60,827 bases of DNA, from NCBI GenBank assembly GCA_937967455.1, contig CALCJK010000019.1, positions 1-60,827 of the forward strand. Direction: 5' to 3'. The stretch is from an uncultured bacterium. Lineage in GTDB: Bacteria; Bacteroidota; Ignavibacteria; UBA10030; BY39. Below the pieces are notes generated by a model that worked only from the letters and a program-made list of their open reading frames with translations, was not told where the DNA came from and did not search any database. Made by a program: the position numbers and the translations under genes. Below, piece after piece: positions 26,582 through 36,585 of this stretch; position 1 is the first letter of the stretch, and each line of letters begins with the position of its first letter.

Positions 26582-27670
26582 TTATAAATATTCATCCATT
26601 TGTTTACGTCTTAAATAATCCACAACCTCCTTTACTTCTTGTGATTTCCCGACCTTACATATAAGCAGAGCATCGTCTGATTCAATAATTATAAGGTCTT
26701 CTACTTCCAGTGCAGCCACAAATTTGTTGGGTGAATAGATATAAGTATTTTTTGTATTATGTAACATTACTTTGCCAGTAACACTATTTCCATTATCATC
26801 TTTGCCTGATAATCTAAAGACTTCATCCCAGGAACCTACATCACTCCAGCCAAAGTCACCTTTTATTACAAGCACGTCTTTTGATTTTTCCATCACACCA
26901 TAATCTATAGAGATGCCTCTGATTAATTTGTATGATAATTCAAGTGTTTGCTCGTATTGATTTGTGCCAATTGTTTCATTGATTTTCATTAATTCATTGT
27001 AAATCTCAGGGAGTGAGTTTTTAATTTCATTTAAAATTGTATCTACTCGCCAGATAAACATACCACTGTTCCAGACGAATTCTCCAGATTCAATAAACTT
27101 TCGAGCTGTTTCTTCGTTTGGTTTTTCTGCAAATGTTTTAACTTTGTATATACCGCGAGAAAAGTATGGGTTTGTACCATCATCTGTGTCGTTATATTGA
27201 ATGTAACCATAACCAGTTTCAGGTCTGGTGGGGTGAATTCCTACTGTTATAAGTTTCCTAGATTCATATGCAACCCAGGTTGCTAACCTTAGTATACGAT
27301 GAAATTCCTCAACATCTTGAATAATATGATCGGCAGGTAAGGTAACCATTACTGCTTCAGGATCATTGCGTTGCAAAAATAAGGCTGCAAGTCCTATACA
27401 TGGAGCGGTATTTCTGCCAAAAGGTTCGACAATTATATTATCTGTTGGTATTTGTGGAAGTTGTTTAATTATGATTGGTTTTTGCAGTTTATTTGTTACT
27501 ATAAGAATATTTGCTGGTTTGATGATTGATTCAATTCTCTTGACAGTGTTAACAATCATCGAATTTTTGCCTAAGATCTCTAATAGCTGTTTAGGAGATT
27601 TTTCTCTGCTCCTTGGCCAGAATCTGGCTCCAACTCCGCCAGCCATTATGACTGCATATACATTTGGCAT
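26582..27670 (-). CDS. manC: Mannose-1-phosphate guanylyltransferase
   Basis: The 362-residue protein has the nucleotidyltransferase signature IMAGGVGARFWPRSREKSPKQ (near residues 8-28), TLPADHII near residue 110 and FAEKPNEETARKF near residue 178. FVWNSGMFIWR near residue 196 is typical of GDP-mannose pyrophosphorylases. It makes GDP-mannose from mannose-1-phosphate and GTP for capsule, O-chain or glycoprotein synthesis, likely feeding the polysaccharide locus at 43061-52829. No phosphomannose isomerase domain is fused. It lies 9 bases upstream of the rpiB-like gene and 18 downstream of alr. Confidence 0.92.
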   Translation of the reverse strand: MPNVYAVIMAGGVGARFWPRSREKSPKQLLEILGKNSMIVNTVKRIESIIKPANILIVTNKLQKPIIIKQLPQIPTDNIIVEPFGRNTAPCIGLAALFLQRNDPEAVMVTLPADHIIQDVEEFHRILRLATWVAYESRKLITVGIHPTRPETGYGYIQYNDTDDGTNPYFSRGIYKVKTFAEKPNEETARKFIESGEFVWNSGMFIWRVDTILNEIKNSLPEIYNELMKINETIGTNQYEQTLELSYKLIRGISIDYGVMEKSKDVLVIKGDFGWSDVGSWDEVFRLSGKDDNGNSVTGKVMLHNTKNTYIYSPNKFVAALEVEDLIIIESDDALLICKVGKSQEVKEVVDYLRRKQMDEYL

Positions 27671-27688
27671 ATCTGTATCCTTTCTGCT

Positions 27689-28798
27689 TTAATTATAAAT
27701 TCTGGGTACACGTGAATTAATATTACAGAGAAATTCATAAGCGTTTGTTCCAATTTTGTTCGCAAGTTCCCATACATTTATGCTTTCTTCTCCATCTCTA
27801 CCAATTAAAGTTACATCATCGCCTACATGAAAATTTCCCTCTCCAATATCAATCATAATTTGATCCATACATATTGCACCTACAACTGGATAACGTTTCC
27901 CATTTATTATTACATCTGTCTTATTTGTTAGCATTCTGCTGTATCCGTCTCCGTAACCAACTGGTATTGTAGCAATTCGTGTTTTATTTTTTGTAAAATA
28001 TTTTCTTCCGTAACTTATGCTTGTATTTGCTTCCACAGTTTTAATAAATACTATTTTCGATTTTAAAGTTAGAACTGGTTCGACAACAATAGTTTTTGAT
28101 ACATCCTCTGATGGGTATAATCCGTAAAGTAATATTCCAGGTCTTACCATATTAAAATATGATTCCGGTATATCCAGGATTGCACCACTATTTGCGATAT
28201 GTTTATATTGGATATCAATTCCAATTTTTTCCAAATAATTTATGACTTGGTTAAATCTCTCAAGTTGTAGATATGCGAAGGTTTTATCTTTTAAATCTGC
28301 TGTAGCGAAGTGACTGTATATACCAACAATTTCTATATGTTTGAGTTTTAGAATTTCTTCGATGAAAGTGATTGCATTTTTTGAGTGCACACCAATTCTT
28401 CCCATTCCAGTATCAATTTTGAGGTGAATCCTTGCTTTTTTAGTGAAGTGAGCTTGTACTTCTGTATCAATTCTTTTGGCTAATTCAAGAGAGGAGACCG
28501 TGATTTCTAAATTATTGGCTAAAAAGTGTTGAATTTGATCTCCAAGTACGCCACCAAGTACAAGAATCGGTGCTGAAATTCCATTCTTTCTCAGTGTCAA
28601 ACCTTCTTCTAAAAATCCAACACCCAGATAATCAATTCCATAATGAACCAGAGCGCGTGAAATTTCTACAAGACCATGTCCATAAGCATTTGACTTCACA
28701 ATACCCATAATTTTAACGTCTTTCCCAATTTTCTTTTTCAAATTGACCAGATTATTTTTGAGTTTTTGGAGTGATATTTCAGCTCTAGTAGGGCGCAT
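27689..28798 (-). CDS. alr: Alanine racemase
   Basis: The 369-residue fold-type III PLP enzyme has PLP Lys in GIVKSNAYGHG near residue 37, HLKIDTGMGRIGV near residue 125, the catalytic Tyr in SISYGRKYFTK near residue 255 and PVGYGDGYSRML near residue 275. ICMDQIMIDIG near 305 is the substrate carboxylate region. It supplies D-alanine for peptidoglycan. I use the ATG at 28798 rather than the adjacent TTG one codon upstream. It is in the same orientation as manC and the atp genes but 37 bases downstream of atpC. Confidence 0.95.
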   Translation of the reverse strand: MRPTRAEISLQKLKNNLVNLKKKIGKDVKIMGIVKSNAYGHGLVEISRALVHYGIDYLGVGFLEEGLTLRKNGISAPILVLGGVLGDQIQHFLANNLEITVSSLELAKRIDTEVQAHFTKKARIHLKIDTGMGRIGVHSKNAITFIEEILKLKHIEIVGIYSHFATADLKDKTFAYLQLERFNQVINYLEKIGIDIQYKHIANSGAILDIPESYFNMVRPGILLYGLYPSEDVSKTIVVEPVLTLKSKIVFIKTVEANTSISYGRKYFTKNKTRIATIPVGYGDGYSRMLTNKTDVIINGKRYPVVGAICMDQIMIDIGEGNFHVGDDVTLIGRDGEESINVWELANKIGTNAYEFLCNINSRVPRIYN

Positions 28799-28835
28799 CA
28801 AATAGTTTAAAAGATAGCTTTGTAAAAAATTTTTA

Positions 28836-29251
28836 TCAAATTCTGTGTACCTTTACAAGTCTGATTCTGTTTAGAGCTCTCTGGAGTGCAAACTCAGCTC
28901 TAATTAAATCTGTGCCTGGTTTTCTTTCTCTCAATCTTTTAAGTGCCCTTTCTTTTGCAGCTTGTGCACGATTCAAATCAATTTCCTCGATTGCTTCAAT
29001 TGTTTCAGCAAGCATAACTACATTATTGTCTTTAACTTCTACAAAGCCACCACTTGTTGCAAATTTTTTTTGCTCTCCATTTGTGGTTGTAAACTTAACC
29101 AGACCAATTCCAATTTCTGAGATTAGTGGGGCGTGATTAAAAAGAATTTGAAAGCTTCCATTCACACCAGGTGCTGTGAATGAAAGAGCTTCACCTCTGT
29201 ATATTACTTTATGTGGAGAGATGATTTCTAATTTAAAAGGTTTATCAAACA

Positions 29252-29252
<1 letters not shown>
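28836..29252 (-). CDS. atpC: ATP synthase epsilon subunit
   Basis: The 138-residue protein matches F1 epsilon: the N-terminal beta domain with FKLEIISPHKVIYRGEA and a GVNGSFQILFNHAPLIS segment near residue 29, then a C-terminal helical hairpin rich in Arg and Ala (LNRAQAAKERALKRLRERK). The subunit links the rotor to the catalytic head and can inhibit ATP hydrolysis. Its ATG overlaps the atpD stop (TAATG). The other F-type subunit genes are not in this window, a split seen in the Bacteroidota/Chlorobiota group. Confidence 0.93.
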
Positions 29253-30978
<1,726 letters not shown>

Positions 30979-31527
30979 ATGAGTAATTTTAAAGAAATTC
31001 CAATTAAAGATTCGCATCGACTTCTAAATGCAGGGAATGTAATTCTGGTATCTGCTCAAAATGGAGACCAGAAAACAATTACCCCGGTTGCCTGGCAAAT
31101 GCCTGTAAGCAGTAATCCAAAATTATTCGCAATTGCTTTAGGTCATAAAAGATACTGTCTTGAACTAATCAAGAAATCTAATTGCTTCTGTATTAACATA
31201 CCTGATGCTAAGCTGATTGATGCAATAAATATTTGCGGATCGCACTCAGGTAGAGATATTGATAAGTGTAAAGAAGCAAAACTTACTCCAGCAAAATGCA
31301 CCAAAGTAGACTGTTTCTATATTAAAGAATGTATTGCATATCTGGAATGTGAAGTTTATAAATTTATTGAAGTTGGTGATCATACAATTGTGGTTGGTGA
31401 AGTTAAAACTGCTCATGGAGTAGATGGACTTTTAACAGCTGATGGAGTTTATGACACGGATAAGTTTCAAATAATAAACCATTTAGGCGGTGATTATTTC
31501 GCAATGTTAAAATTAGTAAAGGACTAA
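30979..31527 (+). CDS. Flavin reductase-like domain protein
   Basis: The 182-residue protein resembles the FMN-binding split-barrel family (flavin reductase / DIM6-NTAB): the early RLLNAGNVILVSAQNGD, TPVAWQMPVSSNPKLFAIAL near residue 40 and CINIPDAKLIDAINICGSHS near residue 75, then LECEVYKFIEVGDHTIVVGEV near 122. Such proteins bind FMN and reduce it or a small electrophile with NAD(P)H. The ATG at 30979 is preceded by AAAGGA; an upstream TTG at 30955 is less likely. It lies 4 bases before the Cys-rich DUF6485 gene, suggesting they work together in a redox reaction of unknown substrate. Confidence 0.83.
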   Translation: MSNFKEIPIKDSHRLLNAGNVILVSAQNGDQKTITPVAWQMPVSSNPKLFAIALGHKRYCLELIKKSNCFCINIPDAKLIDAINICGSHSGRDIDKCKEAKLTPAKCTKVDCFYIKECIAYLECEVYKFIEVGDHTIVVGEVKTAHGVDGLLTADGVYDTDKFQIINHLGGDYFAMLKLVKD

Positions 31528-31531
31528 TTCT

Positions 31532-31735
31532 ATGGATTGTAAAAAAGAAAGAAACTTAAAAAAATGCAATTGCACATATGAACCTTGCTCACGTAAAGGG
31601 CTTTGCTGCGATTGTCTATCGTATCATTTAAGTGCAAGACAACTTCCTGCTTGTGCTTTTCCAAAGGATGCCGAAAGAACATACGATAGATCTTTTGCAC
31701 ATTTTGCAAGGTTAGTGCAAACCGGGAAAATTTAA
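31532..31735 (+). CDS. Small cysteine-rich protein, DUF6485 type
   Basis: The 67-residue protein contains eight cysteines (3, 12, 14, 19, 25, 26, 28, 41) in the first 41 residues, including CNCTYEPC and CCDC, followed by a short charged helix. This looks like a zinc- or Fe-S-binding mini-protein and fits the family called DUF6485. It follows the flavin reductase gene by 4 bases and precedes the AMMECR1 gene by 145 bases. The function is unknown; metal binding is inferred from cysteine spacing. Confidence 0.75.
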   Translation: MDCKKERNLKKCNCTYEPCSRKGLCCDCLSYHLSARQLPACAFPKDAERTYDRSFAHFARLVQTGKI

Positions 31736-31880
31736 ATTTTATTAAACAAATTTATTGAAATTAGTGGATTAACTAGTTATAGGCACTTTTAATCTAAAAT
31801 TTTGCTGTGGTCATATACCTAATTCCTTGTATATTTCAAATCTTTTCTTTAATTTTGAATTAGAAAATGTCAGGATTATC

Positions 31881-32423
31881 GTGTTCACAAAATTAGAAAA
31901 AGAGATTTTATTTCAAAGTGCTCATAAGGCGATCCAATCTGCCGTAAAGAATGAGCCAGTTCCAGTTGCTGAGAGCTCATCAGATCTATTAAATTCACTA
32001 ACCGGTGCTTATGTTACAATTTATAAATTTGGTGAACTCAGGGGGTGTGTAGGCAGTGTTGAACCCAAAAAGCCACTTTTGCAAACTATAATCGATTCTG
32101 CTTATGATGCTGCTATTAACGATCCAAGATTTAATCCCATTAAAATTGAGGAGCTTGAGGATTTGTCTATAGAAATTTCAATTATATCTAATTTGAAACA
32201 GATGAAAGATATTTCTGAAATAGAAGTTGGGATTCATGGATTAATGATTCAACAAGGCGAAAAAATCGGACTTTTATTACCTCAAATGGCTTCGGATTAC
32301 AACTGGGATAGGGAAACATTTTTAAATCAGACTGCTCGTAAAGCTGGATTACCTTATAATGTATGGAAAAAAGAGGATGTAAAAATATATATTTTTACTG
32401 CTGAAATTATTAATGAATCATAA
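31881..32423 (+). CDS. AmmeMemoRadiSam system protein A (AMMECR1 domain)
   Basis: The 180-residue protein has the AMMECR1 hallmark ELRGCVGSVEPKKPL near residue 53, then AAINDPRFNPIKIEEL near 77 and the C-terminal LLLPQMASDYNWDRETFLNQ near 130. AMMECR1 proteins are widespread in bacteria, archaea and eukaryotes with unproven chemistry. I chose GTG 31881, preceded by AGGA, because the homologous region starts there; a TTG at 31827 would add 18 hydrophobic residues without family support. The MEMO1-type gene follows after 14 bases. The radical SAM member that normally completes the trio is not in the window. Confidence 0.87.
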   Translation: MFTKLEKEILFQSAHKAIQSAVKNEPVPVAESSSDLLNSLTGAYVTIYKFGELRGCVGSVEPKKPLLQTIIDSAYDAAINDPRFNPIKIEELEDLSIEISIISNLKQMKDISEIEVGIHGLMIQQGEKIGLLLPQMASDYNWDRETFLNQTARKAGLPYNVWKKEDVKIYIFTAEIINES

Positions 32424-32437
32424 AATGTGAGGCTTTT

Positions 32438-33286
32438 ATGGATAATTGGAATGTAAGAGAAGCAGTAGTTGCAGGTATGTTTTATCCTGCTGATAAAAAA
32501 GCTTTAATGCGTCAGGTAGTTGAATTATTCGAAAGGGCTAAACCTAAGAAAATAAGAGGCAATATCAAAGCTTTAATTTCACCTCATGCTGGCTATATTT
32601 ATTCAGGATTGACAGCAGCTTATGCTTATAAATTATTAGAAAATAAAAAGTTTGATTCAGTTGTTATAATCTCTCCAAGTCATAGGGAATATTTTGAAGG
32701 AGTTTCAATTTTCCCGGGTTCATACTATAGAACTCCATTAGGTGATGTTCCAATGGACCTCGAGTTGTGTAAATTAATAGTTGATAACGAACCAGCAATC
32801 AAATTATCGCAACAGGGACACATTGAAGAACATGCTCTTGAAGTACAACTTCCATTTCTTCAGATTATTCTGGAGAATTTTAAATTAGTCCCAATTGTAA
32901 TAGGTCATCAGATAAAAGATTATAGTTATAAAATTGGTGAGGTTTTAGGGAAAGTTTTAAAAAACAGAAATGCATTAGTTGTTGCAAGCACTGACCTCTC
33001 GCATTATCATCCCTATGAAATTGCAAATCAATTAGATAAAATTGCCATTGATGCAATCGCAAACTTTGACTATGAAAAGTTGTTAAATGAGTTAGAAGAA
33101 CAACATACTGAAGCCTGTGGTGGAGGTCCTGCGGCAGCAGCTATGATAGCTGCAAAGAATTTAGGTGCAAATAAAGTTGAAATTTTGCATTCCTGTAACT
33201 CAGGTGATGTAACCGGGGATAAAGATGCTGTAGTGGGCTATATGTCGGCTGTGATTTACGAGACTCCAGTTAATGAAAAAAAATAA
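32438..33286 (+). CDS. AmmeMemoRadiSam system protein B (MEMO1 family)
   Basis: The 282-residue MEMO1-type protein keeps the candidate metal ligands: His in SPHAGYIYSG near residue 50, His in SPSHREYFEG near residue 80, and Cys in the late EACGGGPAAAAMIAAK near residue 227. STDLSHYHPY near residue 187 supplies further conserved polar residues. MEMO1 is related to class III extradiol dioxygenases and nonheme-iron or copper binding has been reported for the human protein; the bacterial role is not known. It overlaps the start of the DUF2520 gene by 14 bases. Confidence 0.9.
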   Translation: MDNWNVREAVVAGMFYPADKKALMRQVVELFERAKPKKIRGNIKALISPHAGYIYSGLTAAYAYKLLENKKFDSVVIISPSHREYFEGVSIFPGSYYRTPLGDVPMDLELCKLIVDNEPAIKLSQQGHIEEHALEVQLPFLQIILENFKLVPIVIGHQIKDYSYKIGEVLGKVLKNRNALVVASTDLSHYHPYEIANQLDKIAIDAIANFDYEKLLNELEEQHTEACGGGPAAAAMIAAKNLGANKVEILHSCNSGDVTGDKDAVVGYMSAVIYETPVNEKK

Positions 33287-34169
33287 ATTTAGAATATCGA
33301 TCATTGGTGCTGGAAGAGTAGGTACTGCCTTATCTTATTCTTTATTTAAAAAAGGATTCAAATTTTTATCAGTCATTGATAAGGATATTAAACGAGCTAA
33401 AAATTTAAAAAATACAATCCAAGCATTAAACTTTTCTGATGAGATTAAAGATTTAGATTCCAAAACAAATATACTTTTTCTAACAACTTCTGATGATCAA
33501 TTATCCGTTGTCGTAAATCAACTTGCTAAAACGAAAAAATTGCACTTCAACGAATTAATAGCTGTCCATACTTCAGGCACGCACACAATCGATTCTCTCT
33601 CGATATTAAAATCAAAAGGTGCAAAAGTTATCTCATTACACCCAATACAAACATTTCCATCTGGGAAAAAAATAAGTGAAATGAGTAAATTTGTTGAAAA
33701 TATATATTTCGGAGTTGAAACAGATAGGAAAAATTTAAAAATTGTTAGAAGTTTGTTAAATTCAATAAATTCAAAAATGATTCTTATTAATAACGAAAAT
33801 AAACCGCTTTATCATATTGCTTGTGTCTTTGCTTCCAATTATATTATAGCGAATTTAAATGTAATAGAATTATTATCTGAAAAAATTGGAATTGGAAATA
33901 CCTGGAAAAAAGCTTTTAAGCGCTTAATATTTACATCGGTGGATAATTCTCTAAAATCTTCACCAACAAATGCGTTAACAGGTCCAATTGAACGTAGTGA
34001 TTTCAAAACTATAGCTAAACATATTGAAATAATAAAACAACGTTTTCCAGAAATTTTGAAAATTTATTGTATCTCAGGCATTCAAACTGCAAATATGGCT
34101 TTAGAGAAGAAGTCAATTACTAAGCGACAATTTAATAAAATTATAAATTTGTTGAGAGAAAATTTATAA
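33273..34169 (+). CDS. Rossmann-fold oxidoreductase-like protein with DUF2520 domain
   Basis: The 298-residue protein starts with an NAD(P)-binding motif IIGAGRVGTALSYSL (residues 10-24), followed by NILFLTTSDDQL near residue 67, VHTSGTHTIDSL near 105 and SLHPIQTFPSG near 124. The second half is an all-helical DUF2520 domain of the 6-phosphogluconate-dehydrogenase C-terminal type (from about residue 165). This layout resembles ketopantoate reductase or F420-dependent NADP oxidoreductase relatives. It overlaps the MEMO1 gene end by 14 bases and is followed 12 bases later by a nucleotidyltransferase gene. The substrate is unknown. Confidence 0.83.
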   Translation: MKKNKFRISIIGAGRVGTALSYSLFKKGFKFLSVIDKDIKRAKNLKNTIQALNFSDEIKDLDSKTNILFLTTSDDQLSVVVNQLAKTKKLHFNELIAVHTSGTHTIDSLSILKSKGAKVISLHPIQTFPSGKKISEMSKFVENIYFGVETDRKNLKIVRSLLNSINSKMILINNENKPLYHIACVFASNYIIANLNVIELLSEKIGIGNTWKKAFKRLIFTSVDNSLKSSPTNALTGPIERSDFKTIAKHIEIIKQRFPEILKIYCISGIQTANMALEKKSITKRQFNKIINLLRENL

Positions 34170-34181
34170 AAGGAAAACTCT

Positions 34182-35252
34182 ATGAAAGCATTAATTGCAA
34201 GTGGTGGTCGTGGAACAAGATTAAGGCCAATAACCCACACACAGAACAAACATTTAATTCCAATTGCCAATAAACCGATCTTACATTATGCTATAGAAGG
34301 AGTGGTTAGTGCAGGCATTAAACAAATTGGAATTGTAGTAAATGCCGATAGTGATGAAGTGCAAAAAGCGATTGGGGATGGAAGTAAATGGGGTGTAAAA
34401 ATAACTTACATTCCACAAGAAGCTCCGCTTGGTCTGGCTCATGTTGTAAAAATTTCTGAACCGTTTATCGGAAAAGATGATTTTATCTTTTATCTTGGAG
34501 ATAATATGGTTGTGGGAGGGGTGAAGCGATTTATACAGGAGTTCAAAAAAAGTAGATGTAATTGCTGGCTTACACTTGCAAAGGTAAAAGATCCAGAAAG
34601 ATTTGGTGTACCTGAAATTAATAAAAGAGGTCGAATTGTGGGAGTTGAAGAGAAACCAAAAAAACCAAAAAGCAATTATGCTGTTGCAGGTATTTATATC
34701 TATGATTCAAATATTTTTAAAGCCTGTAACAATATCAAACCAAGTGCAAGGGGTGAGCTGGAAATCTCTGACGCACATCAATGGCTAATCGATCACAATT
34801 ATAAAATTGGTTACAGCGAAATTACTGGATGGTGGAAAGATACTGGTAAACCTGTGGATTTGTTAGAAGCTAACCGACTTGTACTTGATAATCAGGAACC
34901 ACGAATCGATGGAGATGTAGATAGTTTATCGAATGTTGCTGGAAAAGTTGTCATTGAGAAAAATACAAAAATTATAAATAGCGTGGTAAGAGGTCCTGCA
35001 ATAATCGGAGAGAATTGTATCATTGAAAATAGTTACATTGGTCCATTTACTTCAATTGGTGATAGGACAATTGTTAAAAATAGTGAAGTAGAATATAGCA
35101 TTGTATTAAGAGATTGTAAGATAATCTCTGTAAAAATTAGAATTGAAGGAAGCTTACTTGGTAATGATGTTGAAATTGTAGAAGCTAATGGCAAACCACA
35201 CGTACATCGTTTTATGATTGGAGATCAAAGTAGAGTAGAAATAGCATGGTAA
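34182..35252 (+). CDS. Long-form glucose-1-phosphate thymidylyltransferase-like nucleotidyltransferase
   Basis: The 356-residue protein begins with the sugar nucleotidyltransferase motif ASGGRGTRLRPIT (residues 5-17) and has FYLGDNMVVGG near residue 107, EEKPKKPKSNYAVAGIYIY near residue 153 and GWWKDTGKPVDLL near 220. From about residue 245 it carries left-handed beta-helix repeats (VIEKNTKIINSVV, PAIIGENCIIENSY). This is the long form found in archaea and actinomycetes, making dTDP-glucose or an analogous NDP-sugar. The product could enter the surface polysaccharide made by the 43061-52829 locus. It lies among unrelated metabolic genes. Confidence 0.85.
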   Translation: MKALIASGGRGTRLRPITHTQNKHLIPIANKPILHYAIEGVVSAGIKQIGIVVNADSDEVQKAIGDGSKWGVKITYIPQEAPLGLAHVVKISEPFIGKDDFIFYLGDNMVVGGVKRFIQEFKKSRCNCWLTLAKVKDPERFGVPEINKRGRIVGVEEKPKKPKSNYAVAGIYIYDSNIFKACNNIKPSARGELEISDAHQWLIDHNYKIGYSEITGWWKDTGKPVDLLEANRLVLDNQEPRIDGDVDSLSNVAGKVVIEKNTKIINSVVRGPAIIGENCIIENSYIGPFTSIGDRTIVKNSEVEYSIVLRDCKIISVKIRIEGSLLGNDVEIVEANGKPHVHRFMIGDQSRVEIAW

Positions 35253-35271
35253 AAATAAAAGGGAAAGTTAT

Positions 35272-36054
35272 ATGAACTACAAAACAATTTTACTTGAGAT
35301 TAGCGAACGCATCGCTCTTATAACATTTAACCGGCCAGACAAACTGAATGCAGTTAATCTTGAAGTAATATCAGAACTTGAAAATATTATTAATGAGCTT
35401 GAAAATAATTCTGAGGTTGGAGTTTTAATTTTAACCGGTGCGGGTGAAAAATCTTTTGTCGCTGGTTCAGATATAAGTGCTTTAGCTACATTTACACCGG
35501 ATCAGGCAAAAGAATATTCGCTTATAGGAAACAGAGTACTTAGCAAGATTCAGAATTATACAAAACCTGTTATTGCTGCTGTGAATGGTTTTGCGCTTGG
35601 GAGCGGATGCGAAATTGCACTTGCCTGTCATATTCGTCTGGCTTCTGATAATGCCAAATTCGGCCAGCCCGAAGTTAATCTTGGTTTAATTCCCGGACAC
35701 GGTGGCACTCAACGACTTGCTCGAGTTGTCGGAATTGGCAAAGCATTCGAGCTAATATTAACAGGCGGCAACATAGATGCAAACGAAGCCCTTCGAATTG
35801 GACTTGTAAATAAGGTTGTCCCACAATCTGATTTAAAGAACTTCGCATTCGAATTGGCTAAAACAATATTAGCTAAGTCGCCTGTTGCAATTGGCATAGC
35901 TATAAAGGCAATTAATGCTAATCTTGAAAAACCACTATCTGATGGATTACACTTTGAAGCTGAGCTTTTCAAAGAATGTTTCGCAACAGAGGACTTTGTA
36001 GAAGGAACAAAAGCATTTCTTGAAAAAAGGAAACCCAATTTTAAAGGTAAATAA
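35272..36054 (+). CDS. Enoyl-CoA hydratase / crotonase family protein
   Basis: The 260-residue crotonase-fold protein has the oxyanion-hole segments GAGEKSFVAGSDISAL near residue 58 and VNGFALGSGCEIALACHIRL near residue 104, and the catalytic Glu in FGQPEVNLGLIPGHGGTQRL near residue 133. It probably hydrates short-chain enoyl-CoA (for example crotonyl-CoA) in beta-oxidation or butyrate-type metabolism. No acyl-CoA dehydrogenase or thiolase gene is adjacent. A GGGAAAG sequence precedes the ATG. Crotonase-family isomerases are an alternative that sequence alone does not rule out. Confidence 0.88.
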   Translation: MNYKTILLEISERIALITFNRPDKLNAVNLEVISELENIINELENNSEVGVLILTGAGEKSFVAGSDISALATFTPDQAKEYSLIGNRVLSKIQNYTKPVIAAVNGFALGSGCEIALACHIRLASDNAKFGQPEVNLGLIPGHGGTQRLARVVGIGKAFELILTGGNIDANEALRIGLVNKVVPQSDLKNFAFELAKTILAKSPVAIGIAIKAINANLEKPLSDGLHFEAELFKECFATEDFVEGTKAFLEKRKPNFKGK

Positions 36055-36068
36055 AGTAAAAACTCAAA

Positions 36069-36569
36069 TTGGAAAAACAGTCATTCATTCGTATATTTAT
36101 ACTGATTATATTGTCAGTTATAGCGATTTATTTTATTTACTTTTTAAACGCGAAATCGAGTTTGGATATATCAAAAATTCGATATGGTTCAGCACCTGAT
36201 TTAGATTCGATAATTTTAAAAACATTTGAAAAATACAATATTCCTAAAACGAGTCTTCAATATAAAAAAATTAAATTCGTTGATACAGAATTTGTTAGAG
36301 ATGAAATTAATGTGAATATCCCGGTAATAATTCCTGAAGACTCACTGTTTGTAGTAAAAACGGATACTTTGATACTGCTTATCCACTATGATTTAAAGCA
36401 GGAATTATCAAAGTATGATTATAAGATCTCGGGTGTTGAAAACAGTTTAGAAAATAAAACCATTTTTTTTATAGAGGAAAAAGGAAAAATTATAAAAACG
36501 ATAATATTTAAAATTAAAATAAAGAAAGAAAGGAGTATAAGTTATCAACTCAAAAATAAAAGAAAATAA
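36069..36569 (+). CDS. Hypothetical membrane-anchored protein
   Basis: The 166-residue protein has one N-terminal membrane helix (residues 9-26, IRIFILIILSVIAIYFIYFL) with a short positive N-terminus, so the remainder is probably periplasmic. That part has an alternating hydrophobic pattern suggesting beta structure and ends in a very basic tail (KIKIKKERSISYQLKNKRK). I do not recognise a family. The start is a TTG at 36069 without a clear ribosome-binding site. It lies 14 bases after the crotonase gene and its 3' end contains the AAAGGAG that may serve the glycyl-tRNA synthetase gene. Confidence 0.55.
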   Translation: MEKQSFIRIFILIILSVIAIYFIYFLNAKSSLDISKIRYGSAPDLDSIILKTFEKYNIPKTSLQYKKIKFVDTEFVRDEINVNIPVIIPEDSLFVVKTDTLILLIHYDLKQELSKYDYKISGVENSLENKTIFFIEEKGKIIKTIIFKIKIKKERSISYQLKNKRK

Positions 36570-36585
36570 AAATTCCGCAGATTTG

